From positions 26,278 to 90,277 of the forward strand of contig JAOARC010000032.1 of NCBI GenBank assembly GCA_025210745.1: a stretch of DNA of 64,000 nt, read 5' to 3'. The translations under genes and the position numbers were made by a program. The notes under the pieces are model-generated. The model did no database searches. It had not been told where the DNA came from and saw only the letters and a program-made list of their open reading frames with translations. Source of the stretch: Bacteriovoracaceae bacterium (GTDB lineage: Bacteria > Bdellovibrionota > Bacteriovoracia > Bacteriovoracales > Bacteriovoracaceae). This document shows, piece by piece, positions 35,279 to 44,543 of the stretch. The first letter of the stretch is position 1. Each line of letters begins with the position of its first letter.

Positions 35279-35956
35279 ATGTACATTTTATTATTAGTAA
35301 TTTCATTTTCACTTTTTGCAAGTGAGCAAGACCTCTACGACTTTCTTTGGTTAGATAACGATAAGAAAGTCTATGTTCTGCAAAATAAACTGCACCCAAA
35401 AAAATATAAATTATTTTTGGACATTGGTTATATAAAAGATCAAACAGGATCTTTTCAAAAGACAAGCGGTTTAAAAGGAGCTCTTGGGTATTATATAAGT
35501 GAAGAGTTTAGCTTTGAATATCAATATGCAACTTATTCTCATTCTAATAATAGTACATATGATAATGTTCTTTTAGTTAGTGGTATTGAACCATTTATTA
35601 GAAGACAAAATGATAGTCATATTTTATTTTTTAACTGGACACCATTTTATGGAAAAATAAATACCTTTAATCAAATATATTATTTTGATTTAGGTTTTGG
35701 TATTGGATCTGGTGTAAGTACATTTGAAAGTAATCTTCAAAGTGTTACTAACCCAAGTCTTCCTTCTCATTTCAAAGAAGAATCATATAATCCAGTATAC
35801 CTAAAAGTGGAGTCTAAATTCTATTTAAACAGTAGATACCATATAGGTTTTGAATATATTAATACAAATTTTAAAGCTGCTACACCAAAATCTCCTAATA
35901 GTAAAAGCCACAAGCAAGTTAATGAATTGACTTTAAAATTGGGGGTGATATTTTGA
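35279..35956 (+). CDS. Outer-membrane beta-barrel protein of the gliding-type operon
   Basis: A 225-residue protein with a short signal peptide (ending FAS) and a segment EQDLYDFLWLDNDKKVYVLQNK, which I recognise as typical of barrel proteins shared by myxobacteria and bdellovibrios. Alternating strands rich in Tyr and Phe follow, closing with LKLGVIF, a barrel-type terminal Phe. It begins 1 base after the VWA gene and overlaps the next gene (TTGA). It probably anchors the machine at the outer membrane. Confidence 0.75.
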   Translation: MYILLLVISFSLFASEQDLYDFLWLDNDKKVYVLQNKLHPKKYKLFLDIGYIKDQTGSFQKTSGLKGALGYYISEEFSFEYQYATYSHSNNSTYDNVLLVSGIEPFIRRQNDSHILFFNWTPFYGKINTFNQIYYFDLGFGIGSGVSTFESNLQSVTNPSLPSHFKEESYNPVYLKVESKFYLNSRYHIGFEYINTNFKAATPKSPNSKSHKQVNELTLKLGVIF

Positions 35957-37281
35957 AGTTGGTTTTCTTTCTTTTTTCTATTTCTGCCCTTGGAAGCTCA
36001 GCTCTTGTGGAGTCAAAAAAGCTATATAAAAAGAAACAATTCTTTATGGCACTAGATACTATTGCTAAAGAATATAAGTATTCCGAACCAGATGCTAAAA
36101 CAAAAAAATATATTACTAAACTTGTTAATAAAACAGGAACGCATTATTTCAACACATATAATGATATTGAACTTAGAAAGATGAATCTTCCTACAACAAA
36201 TCTTATTATGGCAAAAAGAAATTTATATTTAAATAAACTCTTTCATGCTTTAAAAAGAGTTAATCTTGTTTCAAAAAAGAGTAAACTTTATCCTGAAAGT
36301 TTGTTAGTAAAAGGTGTTATCTACACACAAAAAGGTGATATAAATAATGCTATAAATACTTTTAATAAATGTATTGATGCCTCTAATGATTTCATTAGTA
36401 GAGTAAGTAAAAAAGTTAAAAGATACTTTTCAGTTATAAAAGAAAGTTGTCAAAATAATATAGCTAGAATTCACTTTAATAGTAAAGACTTTAAAAAAGC
36501 GATTGCAGCTTTTGAAAAAGTTCCAAAAAAGTCATATTTATGGCCATACACTCTTATTCAAAAAGCTTGGGCTTATTTTCACTTAAAAGAATACAATAGA
36601 TCTTTAGGGGTTATTATGACTTATGACTCTCCCCTACTTGATAGCTATTTCCAGCCAGAAGCTCAAACACTAAAAGCTTTAAACTACTTCAAGTTATGCC
36701 ATTATAAAAAAGCGAGTGATGTTATCAAAACTTATCATAATGTATATAAGCCTAGAGCAAAGAAAATTAGAAAGATCTTATCTAATGGGCAAAAAACAAG
36801 GTTGTACTATCAAAGATTGATGAGAACTAAATCAAGTAATATCTCTAAGGTATCTACATTTATCAATAACTTAAAAACACAAGTTACAAAAAGAGTAAAA
36901 TACAATCTTGATCTTATGACATTAAAAAAAATCAAAAAAGAATATAAGGCCAATAAAAACAAAGCTCAAAGAGCTACTTTAAGACATATTAATAATGATT
37001 TGCTTGAACAAATTAATCACTATGTAAAATTATCTTTTTATAATTTTATCAATGATATTAATAAGCAATCAGCAAATCTTTTTACTATTAATTTAGAAAT
37101 ACTATCTAGTGCAAGACAAAAACTTTATAAATCAAACAAACTGGCAAAAGTAAGTACTTCTAAAAAAGAAATTACTAGAAAGCCATCTGAACATTTTTAT
37201 ACTTTTAAAAAAGAATTTTGGGCAGATGAGCTTGGTGAATATAGTTATGATCTTGAAAACCATTGTGTGGAGATAAAATAA
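35953..37281 (+). CDS. Periplasmic TPR protein
   Basis: The start is TTG 35953, overlapping the previous stop, with GGGGGTGA ahead of it. The 442-residue protein has a signal peptide (about 1-17) and a set of TPR-like helical hairpins between residues 85 and 260 (for example VKGVIYTQKGDINNAINTF and ARIHFNSKDFKKAIAAFEK). The C-terminal part is Lys-rich helical. It resembles in design the periplasmic TPR proteins of the Glt complex (GltD/GltE). Confidence 0.75.
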   Translation: MKLVFFLFSISALGSSALVESKKLYKKKQFFMALDTIAKEYKYSEPDAKTKKYITKLVNKTGTHYFNTYNDIELRKMNLPTTNLIMAKRNLYLNKLFHALKRVNLVSKKSKLYPESLLVKGVIYTQKGDINNAINTFNKCIDASNDFISRVSKKVKRYFSVIKESCQNNIARIHFNSKDFKKAIAAFEKVPKKSYLWPYTLIQKAWAYFHLKEYNRSLGVIMTYDSPLLDSYFQPEAQTLKALNYFKLCHYKKASDVIKTYHNVYKPRAKKIRKILSNGQKTRLYYQRLMRTKSSNISKVSTFINNLKTQVTKRVKYNLDLMTLKKIKKEYKANKNKAQRATLRHINNDLLEQINHYVKLSFYNFINDINKQSANLFTINLEILSSARQKLYKSNKLAKVSTSKKEITRKPSEHFYTFKKEFWADELGEYSYDLENHCVEIK

Positions 37282-37514
37282 TGAAAATAGTATTTTTTTT
37301 AATAATAAGCACTTGTTTTGCAAAAGAAAAAGTTATCTACAAGTATAAACAATATGAAAAATTTGACCTTGGTGATTTGCAGATTAAAGGAGAGCTTATT
37401 GCCCCGGGGGATTTAACTGTAAAACAAAGAAATAACAAGTTTTTTTATAATGATCTCTACACCAGAAAAAAATATAAAAAAGTAATGATTAATGAAATTA
37501 AGTTTTTAAGATAA
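37281..37514 (+). CDS. Small exported protein of the gliding-type operon
   Basis: The start is ATG 37281 (TAATG overlap with the previous stop), with GGAG at 37269-37272. The 77-residue product has a signal peptide (about 1-15, ending FA) and a compact basic domain (YKQYEKFDLGDLQIKGEL...). I do not recognise a named family. It lies directly between the TPR protein and the TolQ-like subunit, so it is probably part of the same envelope machine. Confidence 0.7.
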   Translation: MKIVFFLIISTCFAKEKVIYKYKQYEKFDLGDLQIKGELIAPGDLTVKQRNNKFFYNDLYTRKKYKKVMINEIKFLR

Positions 37515-37525
37515 GGAGAAACAAA

Positions 37526-38218
37526 ATGGAACAACAAGTTGAAAATTTAGAAAAAGTTCAAGAATTAAGTACATTAGAGTTCTTTGCAAAATTTATGGAA
37601 GATGGTGGTATCTTCATGTGGATAATTTTAGGGATTTGGGCCTTAGGTGTTGCTATCGCATCTGAAAGATTTAGAAGCTATTTAAAATTCTATATTGATG
37701 GATCAAGCTTTATGAACAAAATTAAAGCCGATGTATTAAACAATAAAGTACATGATGCCATTGTCGATTGCGGGGAATCAAAATCTCTTTTGGCCCATGT
37801 ATTAAGATCAGGATTAAAAAGAGCAAACCAAGATAAGGAGAAAATAATGGATGCTCTTGAAGGAGCTATTATTGAAGCTACATCAGTAATAGATAAAAGA
37901 TTAAGTTATCTTGCTCTAATTGCAAACGTATCTACATTAATTGGATTACTTGGTACGATTTATGGTCTGATTCAATCATTTGCGGCAGTTGCTTCAGCAG
38001 ATGCAGCTCAAAAAGCCGAGCTTTTAGCTCTTGGTATTTCAAAGGCCATGAATACCACAGCCTTTGGATTAATATCAGCTATTTCAATAATGGTACTACA
38101 TGTTTACCTTTCAAATAGAGCTAACCAAATGGCAACAGACTTTGAACAGTATTCTGTAAAACTAGTAGATCTTTTAAATCATAAAAGTATGAAAAGACAA
38201 GTGAGTGAGGCAGCTTAA
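37526..38218 (+). CDS. TolQ/ExbB/MotA-type proton channel subunit (AglR-like)
   Basis: The 230-residue inner-membrane protein has three helices: about 32-50, a second in LSYLALIANVSTLIGLLGTIYGLIQSF and a third in AFGLISAISIMVLHVYL. The TolQ/ExbB signature GLLGTIYGLIQSF and the Thr/Ala-rich third helix are present. It forms a proton channel with TolR-type partners. One TolQ followed by two TolR genes matches the AglR-AglQ-AglS motor of Myxococcus gliding. AAGGAG supports the ATG. Confidence 0.92.
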   Translation: MEQQVENLEKVQELSTLEFFAKFMEDGGIFMWIILGIWALGVAIASERFRSYLKFYIDGSSFMNKIKADVLNNKVHDAIVDCGESKSLLAHVLRSGLKRANQDKEKIMDALEGAIIEATSVIDKRLSYLALIANVSTLIGLLGTIYGLIQSFAAVASADAAQKAELLALGISKAMNTTAFGLISAISIMVLHVYLSNRANQMATDFEQYSVKLVDLLNHKSMKRQVSEAA

Positions 38219-38701
38219 ATGAAAAAGACAGATACAAGCATTCCAAAATTGAATTTAATTCCAATTTTAGATGCAATCTTTATTTTTATTTTCTTTTTAC
38301 TGATGAGTGCTCAGTTTTTAGATATATATGAAATTGGATCAGACGCTCCTATTTCTATGAGTGCTCCAAGGGACGATAAAAAAGACATACTTAATCTTAC
38401 CATTAAGATTGGAAAAAACATCCAAGTGTATACGGGCCTAGAAGAAAACTTAGTCAAAAGTTTTTCGTTCAAAGAACTAGATAAGCTGAACAAGCTTCTT
38501 ATTTCTTTAAAAACGAAAAACACAAAGGAAGATTCAGTTATTCTTAAGCCAAGTAGCAGTGTTAAATACGATAAGATTATTTCAGTCATCGATAATATTA
38601 AAGAAATAAAAGAAAAAGATAAGTATATCAAAGTTAATAAAGGTGGGACTCAAAAACTAAGTAATAAGTTATTCACACAAGTAATTTTTGAAATGGGTTA
38701 A
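38219..38701 (+). CDS. TolR/ExbD-type subunit 1
   Basis: A 160-residue protein with one N-terminal membrane helix containing the proton-carrying aspartate Asp18 (LIPILDAIFIFIFFLLM) and a periplasmic domain ending in the usual ExbD-like beta/alpha fold. It starts directly after the TolQ gene. The periplasmic part (residues 40-160) is Lys-rich. It should pair with TolQ to convert proton flow to force. Confidence 0.9.
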   Translation: MKKTDTSIPKLNLIPILDAIFIFIFFLLMSAQFLDIYEIGSDAPISMSAPRDDKKDILNLTIKIGKNIQVYTGLEENLVKSFSFKELDKLNKLLISLKTKNTKEDSVILKPSSSVKYDKIISVIDNIKEIKEKDKYIKVNKGGTQKLSNKLFTQVIFEMG

Positions 38702-38703
38702 AT

Positions 38704-39138
38704 ATGAAAAGAAAGTTTGGTAAAAGAAAAACAGCGCAGGTTATGGAAATCGATATCACATCGCTTTTAGATATCTTAGTTATCTTATTAGTATTTTTAC
38801 TTAAAAGCTATAATGCTTCATCTTTAAAACTGACATTGAATAAGGGCATTACCCTACCTAAATCAGAATTAAGAAAATTAGGTGCTCATGCTGTTACACT
38901 TCAGATAGATCAAAATAAAGATATTTTCGAAAATGGAAATAAAATAGCAAATATTAATGATCTATCAGCTCTAACAGACTTTTTAGAAAAAAAGAGAGGT
39001 CCAGCATCGTCAAGCGAGCACAATATAAACTTAGTTTTTCACAAAGACTTAAGCTATCAAACAATTAAAGCGGTAATGAATACATGTGCTAGTAGTACTT
39101 ATTCAAAGTTTAAGTTTATCGTAAAAGGTAATTATTAA
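38704..39138 (+). CDS. TolR/ExbD-type subunit 2
   Basis: A 144-residue second TolR-like protein. The helix carries Asp23 (SLLDILVILLVFLL) and the basic N-terminus MKRKFGKRK faces the cytoplasm. The periplasmic domain has an ExbD-like pattern with VTLQIDQNKDIFENG. It differs enough from subunit 1 to suggest a fixed heteromeric stator rather than a recent duplicate. Its stop overlaps the next start (TAATG). Confidence 0.9.
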   Translation: MKRKFGKRKTAQVMEIDITSLLDILVILLVFLLKSYNASSLKLTLNKGITLPKSELRKLGAHAVTLQIDQNKDIFENGNKIANINDLSALTDFLEKKRGPASSSEHNINLVFHKDLSYQTIKAVMNTCASSTYSKFKFIVKGNY

Positions 39139-41819
39139 TGATTATAATATTAAGTTTAATCTTTACATTTACATCCTTTGCTAAAATCTCTAAGGATAAG
39201 AGAATTTTAAAACTTATAAAAAAAGAAGAGCAAATACTTCTTAAGGCAAGAAAGTATAACCAGAAGCTCAATTATAGATATTTTGAATTGCAAGTTGAAA
39301 AGTTTAAAATAAGTGCAAAAAAAAATAACAAAAAAATTATCACAAGTAGTGATAAGAAGCTTGAAAAGAACTTAAAAGTTAAATATGTAAGTATCTTAAA
39401 ACTTGTAAGTGAAGCCAGAACAAAGAAGTTCAATATCTATTTAGGACATATGTATCATGCCGTATCTTTATTAGAAAGAGATTATAAATTTAATAATAAT
39501 GAATATCATTTGATTATGGCAGGACTAAAGTATGCTAAAGGTGAAAATGCTTACAACCTTCATATCGCTTTAGCTGAATACTTTTATAATACAAAACAGT
39601 ATTACAAATCATACAATGTATATAAAAATGCTATTAAAAATGAAGATGACAAATGGCATACAAAAAATTTATATAACTATGCATGGGTACTATTTAAAAC
39701 AAAAAGAATTAGCCGTTCTATAAAAGTACTAAAAACTTCTTATCAATTATCTCAAAAAGATTATTATGTAGATTTTTCAAATCAAATTCTAGAAAGCTTA
39801 ACAACTTTTTATGTATATAAAAAAGATATTGATAATGCAGTAAAGTTTTTAAAAGATAATAACGTATATAATTATGAAAATATTTTTAAATTAACTAAAA
39901 AAGCATCTCAAAAAGGACTATACAAGGATACTATTGGACTTGTGGGTGATTTAAACCTTATGGCAAAAAAGCCTGAGCAAAGAGAAGAATTGTTTGTATT
40001 TAAGATGAATCACTATAAGTCTTTTAATAAGTCAAAGTATCTATATAAGTTATTTGCAGGAACTGATCTTCGAGCATATTCCAAAGAATCTAAAGATGAA
40101 ATTAAATACTTCATGATAAATGAAGCATCTCATTACCAGCAAGTTTTAACAAAAAGTTTTGATGAAAAAGATAAAATTTATAATAAAGGATACTTAAAGT
40201 TTGTTAATTTATATTTTAAAAAGCTAATTACAATAAATAAAAAAGATCAAACAAAGTATAATTTCTTTATTGCTGAGAGTTTGTTTGGTGTAGCTGAATA
40301 CAAGATGGCTACAAATTATTATATTAGAACCTTAAAACTTAAGAATAAGGAATATCACCTTAAGTCAATTAATGCCTTATATGAAAGCATTGAAAGCGCA
40401 GCGTTTAAGCAAGAAGATAAAATTAAAAAGCTAAAATACGTTTATATTAAACATATTAGACTTGCTCCAAAAGCTCCTCATACTCTACCTATTTATACAA
40501 AGCTTTTTAACCTATATTTAAAGCAAAATAAACCTAAAAAAATGTTATCCGCAGTAAAGTTATTTAAAAAGAATAGACCTGATAGCTTTGATAAATTCAA
40601 AAAATTACATAGTATTTACATGGAATATCAAATTACTAATAAAAACACTGCCGTTTTAGCAGCAACTATTAACAAGGTAAAAGCTGGTTTTATAAAGTAT
40701 ACAAAAGAAGAATTAGTAAAACTAGATACCATCCTAGCAAATCTTTTATTTGAAAAATATGAAGCTTTAAGATCTGATTCAAAGCTTGAATTAGCAGCAG
40801 CTGGATTTGAAGGAGTATCAAATAATAAAACATATTCTAGAACTATTAGAGCTAAAGCAAGCTATAAAGCAAGTACAACTCTATTTGAGCTGGATAATGC
40901 AAAAAAAGCTTTAACTATGTTAGAAATATCTAAAAAATATGATTTTAAATATCTAGCAAAGCAGAAAAAGAATATTGAGAAAATGGCATCAATCTTAAGC
41001 CTTAGACACCAGTTTAAAAATTCTCTTTCTTATTCTAAGTTCTATAACAGTATGTTTTGTAATGAAAAAAATGAAGCCATTGCCAGTAATCTTATTTGGG
41101 CAAACTTAGCAGTTCAAGATATTGACGAAGCCTTAGCTGTTCTTTCTAAGAATAAAAAGTGTTTCAAAGAGGATTTATATAAAGTATCAAGGGCAAATGT
41201 TCTAAACTACCTTATAGATCATATGAAGCATCGTCATATCTACTCTCATACAGATATTCTTAATATCTCAAAAAGTGAAGTATTTAATTATTTAGAAAAT
41301 ATCTACTGGAGAACAGAAGATAAAAAAGATGTTTTATACTATATTACAAAGACAAATACCAAAGAAGCGAGCCACTTTAATAAAACTTTAAAGTTATTAA
41401 AAGAGCAAAGAGAATCATTTGATAAAGTATCAAAATTATCGATTCAGTTTACAAAAGAAGAGAAAGTTGAAGCTTTTAATAAAAAGCTAGAGTCTCATCT
41501 TAATACTATAATGAATACAATATCTAGATTTAATAAGATAGAAAGTTCTGGAAACCCATTTTTTATAAGAGAGTCTCTATCTAATACAGCAGTTTTTCTA
41601 GAAAACAGTGCTCACATTATAGCTAAGATTAAATCCCCTATTAAAGATGAACACTTTAACAAACAATTTAATGCTCAGATGCAAAGCATTTCACAAGACT
41701 TTATTTCACAGTCAAAAAGTGAACTTCAAAAGATCAAAGCAGTAGAAAAGAAAAGTCTCGTTTATACTAAACCATTTAGTTACTTTGATAATAAATTTGC
41801 TCTAATTGATAGGAAATAA
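39138..41819 (+). CDS. Large periplasmic helical-repeat (TPR-like) protein
   Basis: An 893-residue exported protein (signal peptide about 1-15, TSFA). Almost the whole length is helical hairpins of TPR type, with clear units near 170-200 (YFYNTKQYYKSYNVYKNAI), 360-400 (AESLFGVAEYKMATNYYIR) and 560-600. It is very rich in Lys, Asn and Tyr. In Glt systems large TPR proteins bridge the inner and outer membrane, which fits this position between the stator genes and a TPR lipoprotein. Confidence 0.8.
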   Translation: MIIILSLIFTFTSFAKISKDKRILKLIKKEEQILLKARKYNQKLNYRYFELQVEKFKISAKKNNKKIITSSDKKLEKNLKVKYVSILKLVSEARTKKFNIYLGHMYHAVSLLERDYKFNNNEYHLIMAGLKYAKGENAYNLHIALAEYFYNTKQYYKSYNVYKNAIKNEDDKWHTKNLYNYAWVLFKTKRISRSIKVLKTSYQLSQKDYYVDFSNQILESLTTFYVYKKDIDNAVKFLKDNNVYNYENIFKLTKKASQKGLYKDTIGLVGDLNLMAKKPEQREELFVFKMNHYKSFNKSKYLYKLFAGTDLRAYSKESKDEIKYFMINEASHYQQVLTKSFDEKDKIYNKGYLKFVNLYFKKLITINKKDQTKYNFFIAESLFGVAEYKMATNYYIRTLKLKNKEYHLKSINALYESIESAAFKQEDKIKKLKYVYIKHIRLAPKAPHTLPIYTKLFNLYLKQNKPKKMLSAVKLFKKNRPDSFDKFKKLHSIYMEYQITNKNTAVLAATINKVKAGFIKYTKEELVKLDTILANLLFEKYEALRSDSKLELAAAGFEGVSNNKTYSRTIRAKASYKASTTLFELDNAKKALTMLEISKKYDFKYLAKQKKNIEKMASILSLRHQFKNSLSYSKFYNSMFCNEKNEAIASNLIWANLAVQDIDEALAVLSKNKKCFKEDLYKVSRANVLNYLIDHMKHRHIYSHTDILNISKSEVFNYLENIYWRTEDKKDVLYYITKTNTKEASHFNKTLKLLKEQRESFDKVSKLSIQFTKEEKVEAFNKKLESHLNTIMNTISRFNKIESSGNPFFIRESLSNTAVFLENSAHIIAKIKSPIKDEHFNKQFNAQMQSISQDFISQSKSELQKIKAVEKKSLVYTKPFSYFDNKFALIDRK

Positions 41820-41821
41820 AT

Positions 41822-42370
41822 ATGATTAAATTATTACTATTAACATTTGTTTTAATGAGTTGTGCTAGTAAAAGAGATATTGTAAGTGCTGATAAGAATA
41901 GTCTTTTAATCGAGAGTTTCTATAGATACGACTTTAATCAAGAAAAAATAGAAGAAAAAGGTTTAGCTAAATGTATTGCAAAACAAGATGTAAACCTTAT
42001 GTCTAAAGACGTAAAAACAATCAATACAAACCTTAAAAACTTCTTCTATTGGATTAAGCAATCTAATTGCTATATGTATAACAATGATTTTTCAAAGGCC
42101 TATTATTTTTTAATGATTTCAAAGTCTTATCAAAAATCAAATATCGACAAGGCCATATTTAATAATAATATGGGGGCTTATTATCTTGCGATGAAAAGAT
42201 TTAGTAAGGCAAACTCTCATTTTAAAACGTCGTTAAAGTATCATGAGTATATAACTCCAAGATACAATCTAACAATTTTAAATAACTTTTTAAATAAACA
42301 AGATAAAGTAAAACTACATGCAAAATACCTAAACCCAAACGACCCTATTTTAAAAGAATTAGGGAGGTAA
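41822..42370 (+). CDS. TPR-like lipoprotein
   Basis: The 182-residue product has a lipobox (LMSC, lipidated Cys14) and a C-terminal TPR pair (FNNNMGAYYLAMKRFSKANSHFKTSLKYH). It starts 2 bases after the large helical protein. As a lipid-anchored TPR protein it resembles GltE-type components in design. Confidence 0.78.
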   Translation: MIKLLLLTFVLMSCASKRDIVSADKNSLLIESFYRYDFNQEKIEEKGLAKCIAKQDVNLMSKDVKTINTNLKNFFYWIKQSNCYMYNNDFSKAYYFLMISKSYQKSNIDKAIFNNNMGAYYLAMKRFSKANSHFKTSLKYHEYITPRYNLTILNNFLNKQDKVKLHAKYLNPNDPILKELGR

Positions 42371-42373
42371 TCT

Positions 42374-44152
42374 ATGAGTAGTGTAAAATCCAAAACAGCT
42401 TTTTTTCTAGAAGGAATTGATTCAAAGATTGAAATGAATCAAAAACAACTACTTGTAGGTTCAAGTGATAAGTGTGATATTTATCTGAATCACCCATCAA
42501 TTTCATTCTATCACTGTTACTTAAGCATTAATGATGAATGCATCCAGGTAATTGATCTTAATTCAAGCAATGGAATTTTAGTAAATAATACAAAAATAAA
42601 TGGAACAAGTATCTTATCTGAAGGTGATGAAATTCAAATTGGTGAGTATATCTACTATGTTGGAGCAACTGATTCAACAGATTCAATTGAAGATAAAGAT
42701 GCAAACGTATTAGCTGTAGAAACTCAAAATGTAAAACAGTTTAATCTAGATAATAAGGATCTTATTCTTATCGATGATGAATACTGTGAACTTCGTTTTG
42801 AACAAAATATTTCATATGAGAAAAAGCAAGGTATTAGTACATTTACATTTAATTTAGATGATACTGGTTTTGTTGAATATGGTAACTTAATAAATCCTAT
42901 TGAAATTGAAGATCAAGATATTCAAAAGAACTACCTTATTATTACAACATATATTAATGGGATTGCTGTAAGTGAAAAAACATTTAACGAAGGTATAAAG
43001 AGAATCTATGCAGCAAATAAAGAATCAAAAAATTCCATCTTTTTCCCCGAAATAAAAGATAAAAAGTTTTTATTTTTAAGCATTGAAAATGGTGTAATTA
43101 ACCTAAAGGATGATTTAAACCTTGTATGTGATACTTCAAAGATGGATCTAGTAGATGGAAATACTTATCATATTCTTGGATTAAATTATTCCATTGAAAT
43201 AAAAGTAGTTAGTAAAGATACAAAAATTGTAAATATTCCGTTTTTAACAAGAAGCAAAGAAATCCTTAAACAGGACTCAAAAGTATTTGCAATTCTATTC
43301 TTACCATTTTTGCTTCTATTATTTGTAAAAATATCTACTCCTCCTAAGAAGGAAACTAAAGTAGCCATTATTTATAAAAAGCCAACTAAAAGTAAAGTTG
43401 ATAAGAAAAAGATTGCAAGTGAGAACACAACTTCTAAAAAACAAAACACTGGTCATCAAAAGCAAACAAAAAAGCCTGAAAAAATTGCTTTTAAAAAGAG
43501 TGGGAGTAAGAAAAAATCTGTTAAGAAGAAGGCTAAGTTAGTAGCAAAGAGTGCTCCTTCTAAAAAAGTTAAAGCTATTAAAACCTATAAGTTTAAATTT
43601 AATAGAAATAAGCTATTTAAAAATAGAGGAAAATCCATAAAAGTAGCTAAATCTAAAGCTGTAAGTACATCTGTATCAAGAGGAATTGCTAGTGTTTCTA
43701 ATACTAATATATCTTCTAATGCAACAAGTGTTGGAAACTTTGGAGCAAATCTAAAAGGCGCTATGAATGATTTTGGAGCAAAGGGATTATCAAGTAGTAA
43801 AGGAAGAAACTCTTCTTATATTCAATCTAGAACAGTTGTTTTAGGGTCAATGGATCCAGATCTGTTAAGAAAGATTCTAAGAAGGTATTTACCGCAGTTT
43901 AGACATTGTTATCAACAAGAATTAAACCTTAATGATGAAAATATTAAAGGAGTTGTAGATTTAAACTTTAAAATTGGGCCTCGTGGTTCTGCAAACTCAG
44001 TGAAGATTGCAGCAAAGGATAAGCGTTTTTCCAAAAGGGGGATAAAGTGTATGAAAAGAGTATTAAGCATTATTGACTTTCCTTCCCCTAAGGGAGGAGG
44101 AACTGTAGCGGTAAGGCAACCACTTAATTTCTTTTCGGATAAAAATTCTTAA
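42374..44152 (+). CDS. FHA-transmembrane-AgmX/PglI C-terminal protein (GltG-like)
   Basis: A 592-residue inner-membrane protein. Residues about 20-95 form a cytoplasmic FHA domain (LLVGSSDKCDIYL, SFYHC, SSNGILVN), which binds phosphothreonine. A middle domain follows to about 300, then one membrane helix (about 304-320), a Lys-rich periplasmic linker (325-430), a Ser/Asn-rich stretch and a C-terminal AgmX/PglI (TonB-like) domain (about 485-592) with the paired cysteines in FRHCYQQE and GIKCMKRV. The order matches GltG of the Myxococcus gliding complex. It is the last gene of the operon. Confidence 0.88.
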   Translation: MSSVKSKTAFFLEGIDSKIEMNQKQLLVGSSDKCDIYLNHPSISFYHCYLSINDECIQVIDLNSSNGILVNNTKINGTSILSEGDEIQIGEYIYYVGATDSTDSIEDKDANVLAVETQNVKQFNLDNKDLILIDDEYCELRFEQNISYEKKQGISTFTFNLDDTGFVEYGNLINPIEIEDQDIQKNYLIITTYINGIAVSEKTFNEGIKRIYAANKESKNSIFFPEIKDKKFLFLSIENGVINLKDDLNLVCDTSKMDLVDGNTYHILGLNYSIEIKVVSKDTKIVNIPFLTRSKEILKQDSKVFAILFLPFLLLLFVKISTPPKKETKVAIIYKKPTKSKVDKKKIASENTTSKKQNTGHQKQTKKPEKIAFKKSGSKKKSVKKKAKLVAKSAPSKKVKAIKTYKFKFNRNKLFKNRGKSIKVAKSKAVSTSVSRGIASVSNTNISSNATSVGNFGANLKGAMNDFGAKGLSSSKGRNSSYIQSRTVVLGSMDPDLLRKILRRYLPQFRHCYQQELNLNDENIKGVVDLNFKIGPRGSANSVKIAAKDKRFSKRGIKCMKRVLSIIDFPSPKGGGTVAVRQPLNFFSDKNS

Positions 44153-44493
44153 AAAAATGTCAGTCCACAATCTGGACAATCTGGCCCATCGGGCTTAAAT
44201 ACATGACCACAAGCCGGGCACGTTACAGTGCTTGCGCTTGGGTCAAATACACTTAGTGCTTGTTCCCAATCTACCTGAAGGCCTTCTGTTAGTTTCTTAT
44301 AGTTATCTTGATAGATCTTAGCAATCATTTCAAAGTCTTTTTCATAAGCTAGAACTTCAACCGTAACTGCACATCCCCTAGTACAACTTTGTTCATTATG
44401 ATCAAGTACAAGTTCAACATTATTTTTTGCCATTTGTTCTTGAAACTTTTTAGCATCTTCAAGGGGCATAACAGTAATAGTTTTTAGTTCCAT
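44149..44493 (-). CDS. Small zinc-ribbon protein
   Basis: A 114-residue soluble protein. The N-terminal part (KTITVMPLEDAKKFQEQM) has a short alpha/beta pattern as in DUF2007-type proteins, with CTRGC in the middle. The C-terminus is a zinc ribbon CPACG...CPDCG. GGAAGG precedes the ATG. It overlaps the FHA gene by 4 bases, convergently. Function unknown. Confidence 0.72.
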   Translation of the reverse strand: MELKTITVMPLEDAKKFQEQMAKNNVELVLDHNEQSCTRGCAVTVEVLAYEKDFEMIAKIYQDNYKKLTEGLQVDWEQALSVFDPSASTVTCPACGHVFKPDGPDCPDCGLTFF

Positions 44494-44543
44494 ATTTTCC
44501 TTCCTATGTTAAGATTTTAACATAATTAATTAAGGAAATAGAT

